DNA from: Candidatus Anaeroferrophillus wilburensis
Lineage (GTDB): Bacteria; Desulfobacterota; Anaeroferrophillalia; Anaeroferrophillales; Anaeroferrophillaceae
Assembly: GCA_016934315.1 (NCBI GenBank)
Contig: JAFGSY010000008.1
Location: 1 to 58,067, forward strand
Reading direction: 5' to 3'
Length of the DNA: 58,067 nt
The notes beneath the pieces are model-generated. The model did not search any database and had not been told where the DNA came from. It saw only the letters and a program-made list of their open reading frames with translations. The stretch's first letter is position 1, and every line of letters starts with the position of its first letter. Shown one piece after another: positions 26,150 to 36,421 of this stretch. A program made the position numbers and the translations under genes.

Positions 26150-28570
26150 ATGATGATGACCAAATCTCTTGCTCCGGAACAACTGTTTACCGTCTGTGAT
26201 CTGGATTCACTTCCTTTTGAGACCACAGCAGATCTTGAGGAATTGACCCAGATTGTTGGTCAGGACCGGGCCCTGGAAGCCTTGCAGTTTGGTATCGGCA
26301 TGCATCATGCCGGCTACAACCTCTATGTTCTGGGACCCGCCGGGATGGGCAAGCATACGGTCGTCCGTCAGTTTCTTGACCGTCAGGCTCAGGAGGATCA
26401 CCGTCCTTCAGATTGGTGTTATGTCAATAATTTTGCTGACGCCCATAAGCCCAGAGCTCTTCGCCTGCCGCCGGGTATAGGGGCCAAGTTTCGCCAGGAT
26501 ATGGAGCACCTGCTGGATGAACTGAAGTCGGCTATTCCTTCGATCTTTGAAAGTGATGATTATCGTTCCCAACTTCAGGAGATTGAAGATGAGCTCAACA
26601 GCTTGCAAGAAGCAGAGTTCAAAGCCCTCCAGCAGGAAGCTGAAAAAAGTCAGATAAATCTCTTGCGGACTCCCCGGGGCTTTGCCTTTGCCCCCATGCG
26701 CAATGGCGAAGTCATCAATCCTGAGGAGTTCAATAAACTTCCCCAGGATGACCAGGACAGGATAGAACAAAAGGTTGGCGAACTGCAGGAAAAACTGCAG
26801 AAAATTCTGACGCAGATTCCCCAGTGGCGCAAGCAGAGCCGCAGTAAGATCAAGGCACTCAATAGCAAAGTGACCATGTTTGCGGTCGGGATGCTGCTGG
26901 ATGAAGTGCGGCGGACGTATGCTGACTTGCCGGAAGTGATGGCCTATCTGCAGGCCCTCCAGCAGGATATTATTGAGAATGTTGATGATTTCCGCCCCCA
27001 GGAAAAGAGTCCCATGCAAGTTTTTGGCCTGCCCGATTCTTCCCAACCCTCCTTTCGCCGCTATCAGGTGAACCTGCTGGTTGATCACGGCTCGGCGGCC
27101 GGTTCCCCGGTTGTTTATGAAGATAATCCCACCTATCAGAACCTGGTGGGCCAGGTGGAGCATCTGGCCCAGATGGGAGCCCTGGTTACTGATTTTTCCC
27201 TGATCAAGTCAGGAGCCCTGCATCGGGCGAATGGCGGCTACCTGGTCCTTGATGTCAGAAAACTGCTCATCAATCCCTATGCCTGGGAGGGCTTGAAACG
27301 GGCATTGTACGCCCGCAAAGTGACCATTGAATCCCTCGGGCAGATGCTGAGTCTGGTGAGTACAGTCTCTCTGGAGCCCGAACCCATTCCCCTTGATGTG
27401 AAAGTCGTCTTGCTTGGCGACCGGATGCTCTATTACCTGTTGTATCATTATGATCCTGATTTTCGCGAATTGTTCAAGGTGGCGGCTGATTTTGAGGATG
27501 AGGTGGACCGGCAGGACGCCAACAATCAGCTCTATGCCCGTCTGATTGCCACCATGGTCAAGCGGGAACAGTTGCTGCCCTTTGACCGATCAGCTGTCGG
27601 CCGGGTTATCGAGCACAGTGCAAGGATTGCCGGTGATGCCGAAAAACTGTCAACTCATCTCCATAGCATGGCTGACCTGCTTCGTGAAGCCGATCACTGG
27701 GCACGTATCGGTGGCCGTGAGGCGGCCACCAATGCGGATGTGCAGCAGGCTATCAATGCCCAAATCCGTCGGGCAGATCGGGTACGAACCAAAGTCTATG
27801 AGGGGATCAAACGAGGGACCATTCTCATTGATGTAACGGGGGAGAAACCAGCCCAGGTTAACGGCCTGTCGGTGATTCAGCTGGGCAACTTCATGTTTGG
27901 TCAGCCCTCCCGCATTACTGCTACCGCCAGGATAGGCGAGGGCAAAGTCATTGATATCGAGCGTGAAGTGGAGCTGGGTGGGGCTATCCATTCGAAAGGG
28001 GTGCTGATCCTTTCTTCCTTTCTGGCCCATCGTTATGCCCTGGAAAAACCACTTTCTTTGTCTGCCAGTCTGGTTTTTGAACAATCCTATGGTCAGGTTG
28101 ACGGTGACAGCGCTTCGGTGGCGGAACTGTGTGCTTTGATATCTGCCCTCACCGGAGTGCCCATCAAACAATCGCTGGCGGTGACCGGTTCCGTGAATCA
28201 GCATGGCATGGTGCAGGCCATAGGTGGTGTCAATGAAAAAATTGAAGGTTTCTTTGATGTTTGCAAAGCCCATGGATTGACCGGCAGCCAGGGAGTTCTG
28301 GTTCCGGCCGCCAATGTTAAACACCTGATGCTGCGACAGGATGTTGTTGATGCCGTTCGTCAAGGACTATTTCATATCTATCCCTTGACAACCATTGACG
28401 AAGCCATTGAACTGCTGACCGGGATGACTGCCGGAGTTCGGGATGATGAAGGAGGATTTCCGCCGGCAAGCATTAATGGGAAGATGATAGCTCGTTTGGA
28501 TGAGTTTTCCCGGCTGCGTCAGGAATTTGCGGAAACTGGCAAGGAAAAGAACCGTGAACATGAAGAATGA
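26150..28570 (+). CDS. Lon-like ATP-dependent protease (LonB / AAA_32 type)
   Basis: The 806-residue protein has an N-terminal AAA-type region with Walker A GPAGMGKHT at residues 62-70, a coiled-coil insert at about 130-230 and a C-terminal Lon protease domain. The catalytic dyad is Ser654 (GDSASVAEL) and Lys697 (NEKIEGFF). Their 43-residue spacing equals that of E. coli Lon (S679/K722). It lacks the LAN substrate domain of classical Lon. Such proteins degrade damaged or specific proteins. The ribosome site GAGGTGA overlaps the preceding stop codon, so it is translated with the peroxiredoxin gene. Confidence 0.9.
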   Translation: MMMTKSLAPEQLFTVCDLDSLPFETTADLEELTQIVGQDRALEALQFGIGMHHAGYNLYVLGPAGMGKHTVVRQFLDRQAQEDHRPSDWCYVNNFADAHKPRALRLPPGIGAKFRQDMEHLLDELKSAIPSIFESDDYRSQLQEIEDELNSLQEAEFKALQQEAEKSQINLLRTPRGFAFAPMRNGEVINPEEFNKLPQDDQDRIEQKVGELQEKLQKILTQIPQWRKQSRSKIKALNSKVTMFAVGMLLDEVRRTYADLPEVMAYLQALQQDIIENVDDFRPQEKSPMQVFGLPDSSQPSFRRYQVNLLVDHGSAAGSPVVYEDNPTYQNLVGQVEHLAQMGALVTDFSLIKSGALHRANGGYLVLDVRKLLINPYAWEGLKRALYARKVTIESLGQMLSLVSTVSLEPEPIPLDVKVVLLGDRMLYYLLYHYDPDFRELFKVAADFEDEVDRQDANNQLYARLIATMVKREQLLPFDRSAVGRVIEHSARIAGDAEKLSTHLHSMADLLREADHWARIGGREAATNADVQQAINAQIRRADRVRTKVYEGIKRGTILIDVTGEKPAQVNGLSVIQLGNFMFGQPSRITATARIGEGKVIDIEREVELGGAIHSKGVLILSSFLAHRYALEKPLSLSASLVFEQSYGQVDGDSASVAELCALISALTGVPIKQSLAVTGSVNQHGMVQAIGGVNEKIEGFFDVCKAHGLTGSQGVLVPAANVKHLMLRQDVVDAVRQGLFHIYPLTTIDEAIELLTGMTAGVRDDEGGFPPASINGKMIARLDEFSRLRQEFAETGKEKNREHEE

Positions 28571-29399
28571 AACGCCGGAGGACCAGCCGGTAAAAAGAAT
28601 TCTGGTAATGTTGGACCCTTCGGCGCCCGGGCGGCGAGCTCTCAGAGCGGCAGCCGGTATTGCTGCTGATCTGCAGGCTGAGCTTCTTGGCTTGTTGGTG
28701 GAGGATATGAATCTGTTCCGTCTTGCCAGCCTGCCTTTTACCCGCGAGATAAATCTGTTCACCGGCTCTAAGGAGGATTTCCCCCCATCCAGTTTGGCTC
28801 AGGGGCTTCAGGCTCAAGCCGAAAGGTTGCGCCGCAACCTGGCAGCGGCGGCTCAACAGCGGCAGGTTTCCTGGTCCTTTCGGGTGACGAGGGGTGAAAT
28901 TGTTGCTGAAGTGATGACCGTCATGCCCCAGGTTGATATTCTGATTATCGGCCGACCGCGGCAGTCTTTGCCCAGCCGTTTACGCCTCACCTCCCATGAC
29001 TTGGGGAGGCGGTCTGGTTCACAACAGGAGCGGCCGAAAGCTGCCGGACACTATCCGGTCATGGCCTATTTTAATGGTTCACCTTCTTCATTGAGGGGAA
29101 TGGATACTGCCGGTTTGCTGGCCCGTGATAACGGCGGATCGCTGCGCATCATCCTGCCCCTGGGAAACCAGCCGCTGTTGAAAGAGCTGGAGCAGCAGGT
29201 TTTGCAATGGATGCGGCAGCGCCATCTGAAAGCCCGCCTGATTTATCTTGCCGAAGTGACCATCGAAAAGGTTGTCCACCTGGTCAATCGTGAACATGGC
29301 AGTGCACTTGTCCTCGGGCGGGATACATTTGATCTTGATCAGGGGAGTTTCAGTGAGTTGCTGGACCTGCTGCCCTGTCCGGTGGTGTTGGTGAACTAG
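28560..29399 (+). CDS. UspA-like universal stress protein
   Basis: The 279-residue protein contains an N-terminal Usp-type fold (RILVMLDPSAPGRRALRAAAG) and a C-terminal half with further strand-helix repeats. The match is weaker than for a classical UspA, and the ATP-binding GxxGxxG(S/T) motif is not seen. It may sense or respond to stress, but I do not assign a ligand. The ATG at 28560 lies inside the end of the Lon-like gene (11-base overlap), so it is translated with it. A longer frame opens at 28500 but is not supported by a ribosome site. Confidence 0.6.
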   Translation: MKNETPEDQPVKRILVMLDPSAPGRRALRAAAGIAADLQAELLGLLVEDMNLFRLASLPFTREINLFTGSKEDFPPSSLAQGLQAQAERLRRNLAAAAQQRQVSWSFRVTRGEIVAEVMTVMPQVDILIIGRPRQSLPSRLRLTSHDLGRRSGSQQERPKAAGHYPVMAYFNGSPSSLRGMDTAGLLARDNGGSLRIILPLGNQPLLKELEQQVLQWMRQRHLKARLIYLAEVTIEKVVHLVNREHGSALVLGRDTFDLDQGSFSELLDLLPCPVVLVN

Positions 29400-29402
29400 G
29401 GA

Positions 29403-30068
29403 TCAGGCTTTTTCCGCCAGCAGTCTCATGACCAGCTGCATATCCTCCCAGACATCCCGCTTCTTGTTCGGGTTGCGGAGCAGAAAGGCGGGATGATAGG
29501 TGGGAATGACCAGGGTCTGGTCGCTGAACTGGTGGGGATGGCCGCGCAGCTTGCCAATCGGCACGCTGGTCTGGAGCAGGGTCTGGGCAGCAAAGGTGCC
29601 GAGGGCGCAGATGATGCGCGGTTGAATAGCGGCAATCTGTCGTTCCAAGAACGGGTAGCACTGTAAGATTTCTTGGTTTTCAGGGTTGCGGTTGTTGGGT
29701 GGCCGGCATTTGAGAATGTTGGCGATATACACCTGATCCCGGGTCAGGTTGATGGCCTCGATAATCCTGGTCAGCAACTGCCCGGCCCGGCCGACAAAAG
29801 GAATTCCTTCCCGGTCCTCATCCCTTCCCGGTGCTTCGCCGACAAACATCAGGCTGGCTTCAGGGCTGCCGGCGCCAAAGACAATCGTGGTGCGGGTGGC
29901 GGCCAAGGGGCAGCGTTGGCAGTCGCCCAACTCTTTTTCAATGTGAGCCATCAACGCTTCTTTGTCCACCACTTTCCTGAGTATCCCCGGATTTTTCAAC
30001 TTCTGCTGCAGTTTGAGATGGGCTTCCAATTGCTCAAGGTCACTGGTATTGCCTGTTTTCATGTTCAC
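29403..30068 (-). CDS. Family 4 uracil-DNA glycosylase
   Basis: The 221-residue protein is an iron-sulfur uracil-DNA glycosylase of family 4. The active-site motif is GEAPGRDED near residue 78. The iron-sulfur ligand cysteines are CQRC near 50, then C in LKCRPPNNRNP, then C in LQCYPFL. The HPAFLLRNPNKKRDVW segment follows. It removes uracil from DNA, the first step of base-excision repair. The GTG start at 30068 overlaps the coaBC stop by four bases; ATG at 30062 is an equal alternative. Confidence 0.92.
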   Translation of the reverse strand: MNMKTGNTSDLEQLEAHLKLQQKLKNPGILRKVVDKEALMAHIEKELGDCQRCPLAATRTTIVFGAGSPEASLMFVGEAPGRDEDREGIPFVGRAGQLLTRIIEAINLTRDQVYIANILKCRPPNNRNPENQEILQCYPFLERQIAAIQPRIICALGTFAAQTLLQTSVPIGKLRGHPHQFSDQTLVIPTYHPAFLLRNPNKKRDVWEDMQLVMRLLAEKA

Positions 30069-31267
30069 GATGCCATCCCATCCTTTTTCAGGGCCAGCAC
30101 ATGATCCAGAATGATCTCGGCAACCTTTTCTTTCGACATCAGAGGAAAGCTGCTGATGGTTCCTTCCCGGTCAATGATTTTAACAATATTGGTATCGTAG
30201 CAGAAGCCGGCCCCGGGGGCAGTGATGTCATTGGCGACAATCATGTCGAGGTTTTTGCGGCGGATCTTTTCCTTGGCATTGTCAACCAGATCATCGGTTT
30301 CTGCAGCAAACCCCACCAGGAAGCGGTTTCCTTTATTGCGGCCAAGGCCGGCAAGGATGTCAGGGTTGGCTTCCAGTTCAAGGCAGTGGGGGCCGGCCCG
30401 CTTGATTTTTTGGGTTTGCTCTTCCGCCGGGCGGAAATCAGCCACCGCAGCTGCCATGATAATGGTGGTTACCCCATCGAGATGTTCATTGATCCGCTGT
30501 TCCATTTCCCGGGCGGTGGTGCAGTGGATGGTTGGCAGGCGGCAGGGAACTGGTAGCCTGCTGGGGCCGGAAATCAGGATTACTTCAGCCCCCCGGCGGC
30601 GGGCTACGGTGGCCAGGTTATATCCCATTTTTCCGGATGAACGGTTGGTGAGACAGCGGGCCGGGTCAATGGCTTCCTCGGTGGGACCGGCGGTAATAAG
30701 TATTTTTTCGCCGGCCAGATCATCAGGGTAGAGCAAGGTTCTGATCTCTTCCATGATTTCATCCACGTCAGCCAGCTTGCCCCGACCGGTGGTGCCGCAG
30801 GCCAATTCGCCTTCCGCCGGATCCATGAAAAAATATCCCATTGATTTAAGCCGGTCGATGTTGGCTTGGACCACCGGACTGGCCCACATGTTGGTGTTCA
30901 TTGCCGGAGCAAAGAGGACCGGCACTCGGGTGGCCATGACCATGGTGGAGAGAAAGTCATCGGCAATGCCGGTGGCAATTTTGCCGATGATGTTAGCGGT
31001 GGCCGGCGCGATGACTAGCAGATCGGCTCGCTCGGCGAGGGAGACATGGCCGATTTCCGACGCGGCGAAGAGAGTGAAAATTTCGGTGGTGACCGGATTT
31101 CCGGATAGGGTTTGAAAGGTGAGCTGGCCGACAAATTCCTGGGCGCTTTTGGTCATAATGACATGGACATTAGCCCCTTCCTTGGTCAGTTCCCGCAGCA
31201 GCAGCACCGATTTATAGGCGGCAATCCCACCCGTTACTCCCAGCAGAACTTCTTTCCCATTCAGCAT
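30065..31267 (-). CDS. coaBC: CoaBC phosphopantothenoylcysteine synthetase/decarboxylase
   Basis: The 400-residue bifunctional enzyme makes two steps of coenzyme A synthesis. The N-terminal flavoprotein decarboxylase half has GVTGGIAAYKS, catalytic H in EIGHVSLAERADLLVIAPATAN, PAMNTNMW and ACGTTGRGKLAD. The synthetase half begins at ILITAGPTEEAIDP with TNRSSGKMG. Length equals E. coli Dfp (406 residues). The gene overlaps the start of the uracil-DNA glycosylase gene by four bases, so the pair is cotranscribed. Confidence 0.95.
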   Translation of the reverse strand: MLNGKEVLLGVTGGIAAYKSVLLLRELTKEGANVHVIMTKSAQEFVGQLTFQTLSGNPVTTEIFTLFAASEIGHVSLAERADLLVIAPATANIIGKIATGIADDFLSTMVMATRVPVLFAPAMNTNMWASPVVQANIDRLKSMGYFFMDPAEGELACGTTGRGKLADVDEIMEEIRTLLYPDDLAGEKILITAGPTEEAIDPARCLTNRSSGKMGYNLATVARRRGAEVILISGPSRLPVPCRLPTIHCTTAREMEQRINEHLDGVTTIIMAAAVADFRPAEEQTQKIKRAGPHCLELEANPDILAGLGRNKGNRFLVGFAAETDDLVDNAKEKIRRKNLDMIVANDITAPGAGFCYDTNIVKIIDREGTISSFPLMSKEKVAEIILDHVLALKKDGMAS

Positions 31268-31375
31268 AGGTGTTCCTTGTATCGTTACGGTTGAATATCA
31301 AATGCTGTTCTATCGTTGGTGCATTTACATGGCCAGAGTTTGGCCGGTCTGTCAAGTTTTTTATCTTTACGGGTG

Positions 31376-32236
31376 CTATTCCTTGAAATAATGACGGGGG
31401 TCGAGGGCATCCCGAATTCCCTCGCCAAGGAGGTTGTATCCCAGAACGGTTATCAGGATGGCCAAGCCGGGAAAGAGGGAGAGCCACCAGGCGTATTCCA
31501 GGTTATCCTTGCCGGCGGTGAGCATGTTGCCCCAACTGGGGGTAGGTGGTTGAACCCCGATGCCGAGAAAACTGAGAGCCGACTCGGTGAGAATGGCGCC
31601 GGCCACTCCCAGGGTGGCGGAAACCAGCACCGGGGCCATGGCATTAGGCAGAATGTGCTGCATGATGATCCGGAGGTTGCTGGCTCCCTGGCTGCGGGCG
31701 GCAAGGATAAATTCCCGTTCCCTGATGGAAAGTATCTCAGCCCGAATTAGGCGGGCCACTCCCATCCAGCCGGTGATGCCGATGACTGCCATAATGTTCC
31801 AGATGCTGGGCTCCAGCATGGCAATGACCGTGAGGATGAGAAAAAAGGAGGGGAAACAGAGCATAAGATCCACCAGGCGCATAATCATTGTGTCGACGAT
31901 ACCGCCGAAGTAGCCGGCCATGGTTCCCAGAAAGGTGCCGATCAGGGTGGCGATGCCAACTGCCACGAACCCGACTTTGAGGGAGATGCGGGCGCCCCAG
32001 ATCATGCGACTTAAAATGTCTCGTCCCAGCTCATCGGTGCCCAGCAGGTGGTCAGCGCCGGGCGGCAGGAGAATGCTCTGCAGATTGATGGCGCCGGGAT
32101 CATAGGGGGCAAGCAGTGGGGCTAGAAAAGAAACGGCAAAGAGAACCAGCACGACTGCCATGCCGGCAATCGCCAGTCTGTTGTGCAGCAATCGCTGGCT
32201 GAAGGTTGAGGTGTGGTGTGAGACCGTACTATTCAT
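31376..32236 (-). CDS. Oligopeptide/dipeptide ABC transporter permease (OppC/DppC-like)
   Basis: The 286-residue permease has five to six hydrophobic segments and the family N terminus [24 protein letters not shown]. The loop [23 protein letters not shown] is the typical OppC signature and [18 protein letters not shown] is the EAA-type coupling motif. It works with the OppB-like partner and the solute-binding protein upstream. I took the ATG at 32236, which overlaps the OppB gene by eight bases; the longer frame from 32272 lies inside that gene. No ATPase genes follow; they may be encoded elsewhere. Confidence 0.88.
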   Translation of the reverse strand: MNSTVSHHTSTFSQRLLHNRLAIAGMAVVLVLFAVSFLAPLLAPYDPGAINLQSILLPPGADHLLGTDELGRDILSRMIWGARISLKVGFVAVGIATLIGTFLGTMAGYFGGIVDTMIMRLVDLMLCFPSFFLILTVIAMLEPSIWNIMAVIGITGWMGVARLIRAEILSIREREFILAARSQGASNLRIIMQHILPNAMAPVLVSATLGVAGAILTESALSFLGIGVQPPTPSWGNMLTAGKDNLEYAWWLSLFPGLAILITVLGYNLLGEGIRDALDPRHYFKE

Positions 32237-33212
32237 GGTGGCCCACCCGGATGCGTGGATCAACGAGGGCATAAGAGATGTCAGCCAGCAGATTGCCGAC
32301 CAGGGTCAGGACGGCACCGATGACCAGCGTCCCCATAATCAACGGGTAGTCACGGGCCATGACGGCGCCGTAGAACATCTGTCCCATGCCGGGAATGGCG
32401 AAGATGGTTTCAAAGATGACGCTGCCGCCGATCAGGCCGGGAAGGGAAAATCCAAGAATAGTGATGATTGGCATCAGGGCGTTGCGCAGGGCATGTTTGC
32501 CGATGACGACCGATTCTTTCAAACCTTTGGCCCGGGCGGTGGTGATATAATCCTGGCGGATGACCTCAAGCATATTGCTGCGCATGTAGCGCGACAAGCC
32601 GGCCAGACCGCCAAAGGCGGAAACCAGTACCGGCAGCAGCAGATGACGGGCGCGGTCAATAAAGACAATCCAGAAACCAGCATCAGCAGCATGGGGCGAC
32701 TGGAGGCCGGAAATGGGCAGCCAGCCAAGATGCACACCAAAAAGAATCATCAGGAGCAGGGCCAGCCAGAAGGTTGGGGTGGCAAAGCCCAGAAAAACAA
32801 AGATTGTCAGCAAGCGGTCCCAGAGGGAATGCTGCCGGACGGCGGAAAAAATGCCGATGGGCAGGGCTGCAATAATAATCAGCAGCAGGGAGAGGGCGTT
32901 GATGGTCAAAGTAATGGGAATGCGCTCGCGGATCTTATCCCATACCGGCCGGTTGTCCTGGGCAAAGGAGGTGCCCAGGTCGAGTCTGACCACCCGTTTC
33001 AGCCAGTTGACATAGCGGATAGGCAGGGGCTTATCAAGGCCGTAATGGATGCGCAGCCGTTCTCTGACTTCCGCAGTCGCTTTGGGATTGAGGTTGGTGA
33101 GTAGATCAATGGGCTCACCGGGGGCCAGATTCATCACCAGAAAGGAGATCATGGTGATGCCTACCAGCATCGGGACCATCAAGGCTATTCGTTTGCCAAT
33201 AAAGACGATCAT
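32229..33212 (-). CDS. Oligopeptide/dipeptide ABC transporter permease (OppB/DppB-like)
   Basis: The 327-residue membrane protein has the family start [23 protein letters not shown], then LAPGEPID and the helix-rich remainder. The coupling motif is [23 protein letters not shown], typical of OppB. It pairs with the OppC-like permease downstream and the solute-binding protein 15 bases upstream. Substrate cannot be read from it; peptides are usual for this family. Confidence 0.9.
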   Translation of the reverse strand: MIVFIGKRIALMVPMLVGITMISFLVMNLAPGEPIDLLTNLNPKATAEVRERLRIHYGLDKPLPIRYVNWLKRVVRLDLGTSFAQDNRPVWDKIRERIPITLTINALSLLLIIIAALPIGIFSAVRQHSLWDRLLTIFVFLGFATPTFWLALLLMILFGVHLGWLPISGLQSPHAADAGFWIVFIDRARHLLLPVLVSAFGGLAGLSRYMRSNMLEVIRQDYITTARAKGLKESVVIGKHALRNALMPIITILGFSLPGLIGGSVIFETIFAIPGMGQMFYGAVMARDYPLIMGTLVIGAVLTLVGNLLADISYALVDPRIRVGHHE

Positions 33213-33227
33213 CTTTGCAACCGGCGC

Positions 33228-34889
33228 CTACTGGGTGTATTTCTGCAGTGCTTGCGGGACATGCCACTTGATGAAGTTGTGGGAGATGCCTGCCGGTGCC
33301 GGTTCAACACCATGGAACCGGGAAGCGATAATCGGCAGCGACTCAGGGACGTACAGAAAAGTATAGGGTTGTTCCTCGGCCAGAATTTCCTGGAAACGGG
33401 CATAATATTGCTGCCGCTCCTGCTGGTCAAAGGTGTGCCGGCCTTTTTCCAGCAACAGATCCACTTCGGGGTTTGTGAAGCTGATGAAATTCAGTTCTTT
33501 GGCATCAGTTTTTGATGAGTGCCAGATATCATAGATGTCCGGATCCTGACCGGTGGTCCAGCCAAGAATAACGGCCTCAAACTTTTTTTTGTCGATAAAC
33601 TCATTGATGAAGGCGGACCATTCAATGATCCGAATTTTCATCTCAATGCCAATCTCCTGCAGGCGGCGTTGGATGATGACCGCCGCCTGGGCCCGCAAAG
33701 CGTTACCCTGGTTGGTCATCAGCGTAAAGGAGAAAGGACGGCCGTCTTTATCAAGCAGGCCGTCGTTATCCCGGTCCGTCCAACCGGCGTCTTGCAGCAG
33801 TTTTTTTGCTTTCTCAGGGTCGTAGAGATAGGTTTTTTCTGGGACATGGTAAAACCAGGTATCAGGTTTGTAGGGGCCGGTAGCTACCTGGCCGTAGCCC
33901 AGCAGGACACCATCGATAATTTCCTGTTTATTGATGGCGTAGCTCAATGCCTGCCGGACCCGTTTGTCCTGAAACAGGGGATTGAGCAAGTTGTAACCCA
34001 GATAGGTGTAGGAAAAGGAGAGGTAACGGTATTTGTTGAACTGCTCGGCAAACTTTTTGCCGTCGGTCTGCCGGTCATACTGGATGGGGGTGAGTCCCAT
34101 CCAGTCAAGATTGCCCGCTTTAAGCTCGAGGAACATGGTGGCTGTGTCGGGGATAATCCGGTAGCGGTAACGGTCGATGTAGGGGCGGCCTTCGAAATAA
34201 TCATGATTGGCCACCAGTTCAATTTTCTCACCGCCCAGCCATTGGGAAAAACAAAACGGGCCGGTGCCGACGGGTTGGCGGGACAGGGGGCTTTTGGTGA
34301 TGTCCTGACCTTCAAGAAGGTGCTTGGGCAGGATGGCCAGCCCCCAGCTGGACAGTGCCGGGGCAAAGGGAACTGCATAGGTGACTTGAAAGGTGTACGG
34401 GTCAAGAACCCGGGCTTCTTTTACCTGCTCAAAGTCGCCGGCATAGGCAGTGGGTGTTTTTGGATCGATGATGGTCCGGTAGGTGAACAGCACATCATCA
34501 GCGGTAAAGGGGCTGCCGTCATGCCAGTGCACATCCCGACGCAGATGAAAGGTGATTGTCAAACCATCAGCGGAAATTTCCCATGATTCGGCCAGTTCTC
34601 CTTCCAGTTTCAGATTCTTATCGTAGCGAACCAAGCCGTTATATATATAGCCGGCAATCTGGTGGGATGGGCTGTCTGAAGCCAGTAGTGGGATGAGATT
34701 GCTGGCGTCGCCAATGGAGCCGACCACAATGGTGTCGCCATAGACCGGCTCTGCTATCTTTCCGGCTGGCGTTTCAGCTGAAGAATGCGCGGTTTTTGCC
34801 TTGGTTTCAGCTTCAGGGGTCTGACCGCAGGCGGCAATCAGGACGAACAACACAATGCCCGTCAGGGCAGATAAAACTTTCTTTTTCAT
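33228..34889 (-). CDS. Extracellular solute-binding protein, family 5 (peptide-binding lipoprotein)
   Basis: The 553-residue protein has a lipoprotein signal (KKKVLSALTGIVLFVLIAACG) with the lipidated cysteine near residue 21. The family 5 fold follows, with YNGLVRYDKNLKLEGELAESW and the LSYAINKQEIIDG segment. It binds oligopeptides or another ligand in the periplasm and delivers it to the two permeases encoded downstream. The ATG at 34889 is preceded by GGGAGA; a longer frame exists to 34979 without similarity. It begins the transporter operon. Confidence 0.9.
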   Translation of the reverse strand: MKKKVLSALTGIVLFVLIAACGQTPEAETKAKTAHSSAETPAGKIAEPVYGDTIVVGSIGDASNLIPLLASDSPSHQIAGYIYNGLVRYDKNLKLEGELAESWEISADGLTITFHLRRDVHWHDGSPFTADDVLFTYRTIIDPKTPTAYAGDFEQVKEARVLDPYTFQVTYAVPFAPALSSWGLAILPKHLLEGQDITKSPLSRQPVGTGPFCFSQWLGGEKIELVANHDYFEGRPYIDRYRYRIIPDTATMFLELKAGNLDWMGLTPIQYDRQTDGKKFAEQFNKYRYLSFSYTYLGYNLLNPLFQDKRVRQALSYAINKQEIIDGVLLGYGQVATGPYKPDTWFYHVPEKTYLYDPEKAKKLLQDAGWTDRDNDGLLDKDGRPFSFTLMTNQGNALRAQAAVIIQRRLQEIGIEMKIRIIEWSAFINEFIDKKKFEAVILGWTTGQDPDIYDIWHSSKTDAKELNFISFTNPEVDLLLEKGRHTFDQQERQQYYARFQEILAEEQPYTFLYVPESLPIIASRFHGVEPAPAGISHNFIKWHVPQALQKYTQ

Positions 34890-35084
34890 AGAGTCTCCCA
34901 CGATAAACAATTGGCTAAGTAGTAGCGTAATCCGCAGAGCAAAACAAGTGGTTTTTACATCAGAAATCATTGCTGCCAACGGGATGAGCGCTGTTTTTGG
35001 AGCAGGGGTGATTGTTTGGCAGCCGGCGAGCCCACAGTAGCCGGGGAGAGGTAGCTGCCGGTATGGATGGTGCGCCGGAGCAGG

Positions 35085-36146
35085 TTACAGCCACTTTTTC
35101 CGGTAGAAGAAGTAGACCATCAGTCCCATGGCCAGTGCCATCAGGAGCAGGATCAGGGGATAGCCATACGACCATTCCAGTTCGGGCATGTGTTTGAAGT
35201 TCATGCCGTAGATGCCGGCAACAAAGGTTACCGGAATGAAGATAGTGGCAATGATGGTCAGTACCTGCATGATGGTATTCATGCGGTTACTGAGACTGGA
35301 GAGATAGATTTCCATGATGCCGGTGGCCATTTCCCGGTACATTTCCATCAAATCAATCAGCATATTGAGGTTGTCAGACAAGTCACGAAAAAAGGGTAAA
35401 ACTGCTTTCGAAAACCAGGGAACATCTCCTCGCTGAATTTCAATGACAATCTCTTTAAGAGGCCAGACAGCCTTTCTGGCAAGCATGATATCCTGCTTGA
35501 GACCATGGATGATTGGCACCATCTCAGGCTGGGGATCGGCAACAGCTTGAATCTGGAGGTTTTCGAGGGCAGTATCAAGATGGGTCAGACTGAGGAAGTA
35601 ATGGTCAACAATCAGGTCGATAATGGCGTAGGCGAGGTAGTCCGTGCCCAGTTCTCGAATCCAGCCGCGTTTTTTCCTGATCCGTTCCAGCAGCAGATCA
35701 AAGGAGGTCATTTTCTGATTGCTGATGGTGACCAGGAAATGGCTGCCCAGAATCAGGCCGAACTGGCCGATGGTGAGCCGCTTGGAGTGTTCATCCAGCT
35801 GGATGACCTTGATGACCATGAATGTGTGGTTAGCAAAGTTTTCTATTTTGGGACGCTGATGGGTGCTGCCCAGATCTTCAAGAACCAAGGCATGAATGCC
35901 GAAATGCTTGCCAATTTCCTCCAGTATCCCGGAGTCAGGCAAGCCGGCAACATGCAGCCAGTTGACGGCTGCCGGATCAATGGCCTCGAGACATGCGGCA
36001 AGCGGCTGCTCATAGCGTTCCTCAAGGGAGGTTGCCGTATAGGTGAGTAATGATATCCCAGGTGGCTCTGCAACCGTTGTGGTAACGGCAACGGTTCCCG
36101 GTGGTTGACCGATCTTGCTGACAGCTTGACGAAGGTGGTTTTTCAT
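35085..36146 (-). CDS. corA: CorA-family Mg2+/Co2+ channel
   Basis: The 353-residue protein has a long N-terminal cytoplasmic domain, rich in helices after about residue 150, and two membrane helices at the C terminus. The motif YGMNF near residue 315 lies after the first membrane helix, as in CorA, where it forms the pore loop. The terminal basic stretch FFYRKKWL closes the second helix. Family members are pentameric channels for Mg2+, some for Co2+ or Ni2+. It is a single unit, on the minus strand between the peptide transporter and the translation operon. Confidence 0.93.
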   Translation of the reverse strand: MKNHLRQAVSKIGQPPGTVAVTTTVAEPPGISLLTYTATSLEERYEQPLAACLEAIDPAAVNWLHVAGLPDSGILEEIGKHFGIHALVLEDLGSTHQRPKIENFANHTFMVIKVIQLDEHSKRLTIGQFGLILGSHFLVTISNQKMTSFDLLLERIRKKRGWIRELGTDYLAYAIIDLIVDHYFLSLTHLDTALENLQIQAVADPQPEMVPIIHGLKQDIMLARKAVWPLKEIVIEIQRGDVPWFSKAVLPFFRDLSDNLNMLIDLMEMYREMATGIMEIYLSSLSNRMNTIMQVLTIIATIFIPVTFVAGIYGMNFKHMPELEWSYGYPLILLLMALAMGLMVYFFYRKKWL

Positions 36147-36276
36147 AATTTCCCAAGTATGGCACTAACGGGTTGCTGCGTCAATCATTCAAGTGCAATG
36201 AACTGCTGAAGAAGACGGGTGCTGGTGAACATGATATCGTAGCATGGCAACGGACGGTATTTCCTCTAATGCCGGT

Positions 36277-36319
36277 AAAAAAAATCGGCAAGTGCACTAT
36301 TGTGCAGATTGCCGATTTT
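36277..36319 (-). terminator. Intrinsic terminator after tRNA-Pro
   Basis: On the minus strand an 11-bp stem, AAAATCGGCAA with TTGCCGATTTT, encloses an inner TGCAC/GTGCA pair and runs into eight T residues. It lies five bases beyond the tRNA-Pro 3' end. It closes the long translation operon. Confidence 0.93.
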
Positions 36320-36324
36320 CATAC

Positions 36325-36401
<77 letters not shown>

Positions 36402-36421
36402 TTGTGTCATTTTGCTGCAAG

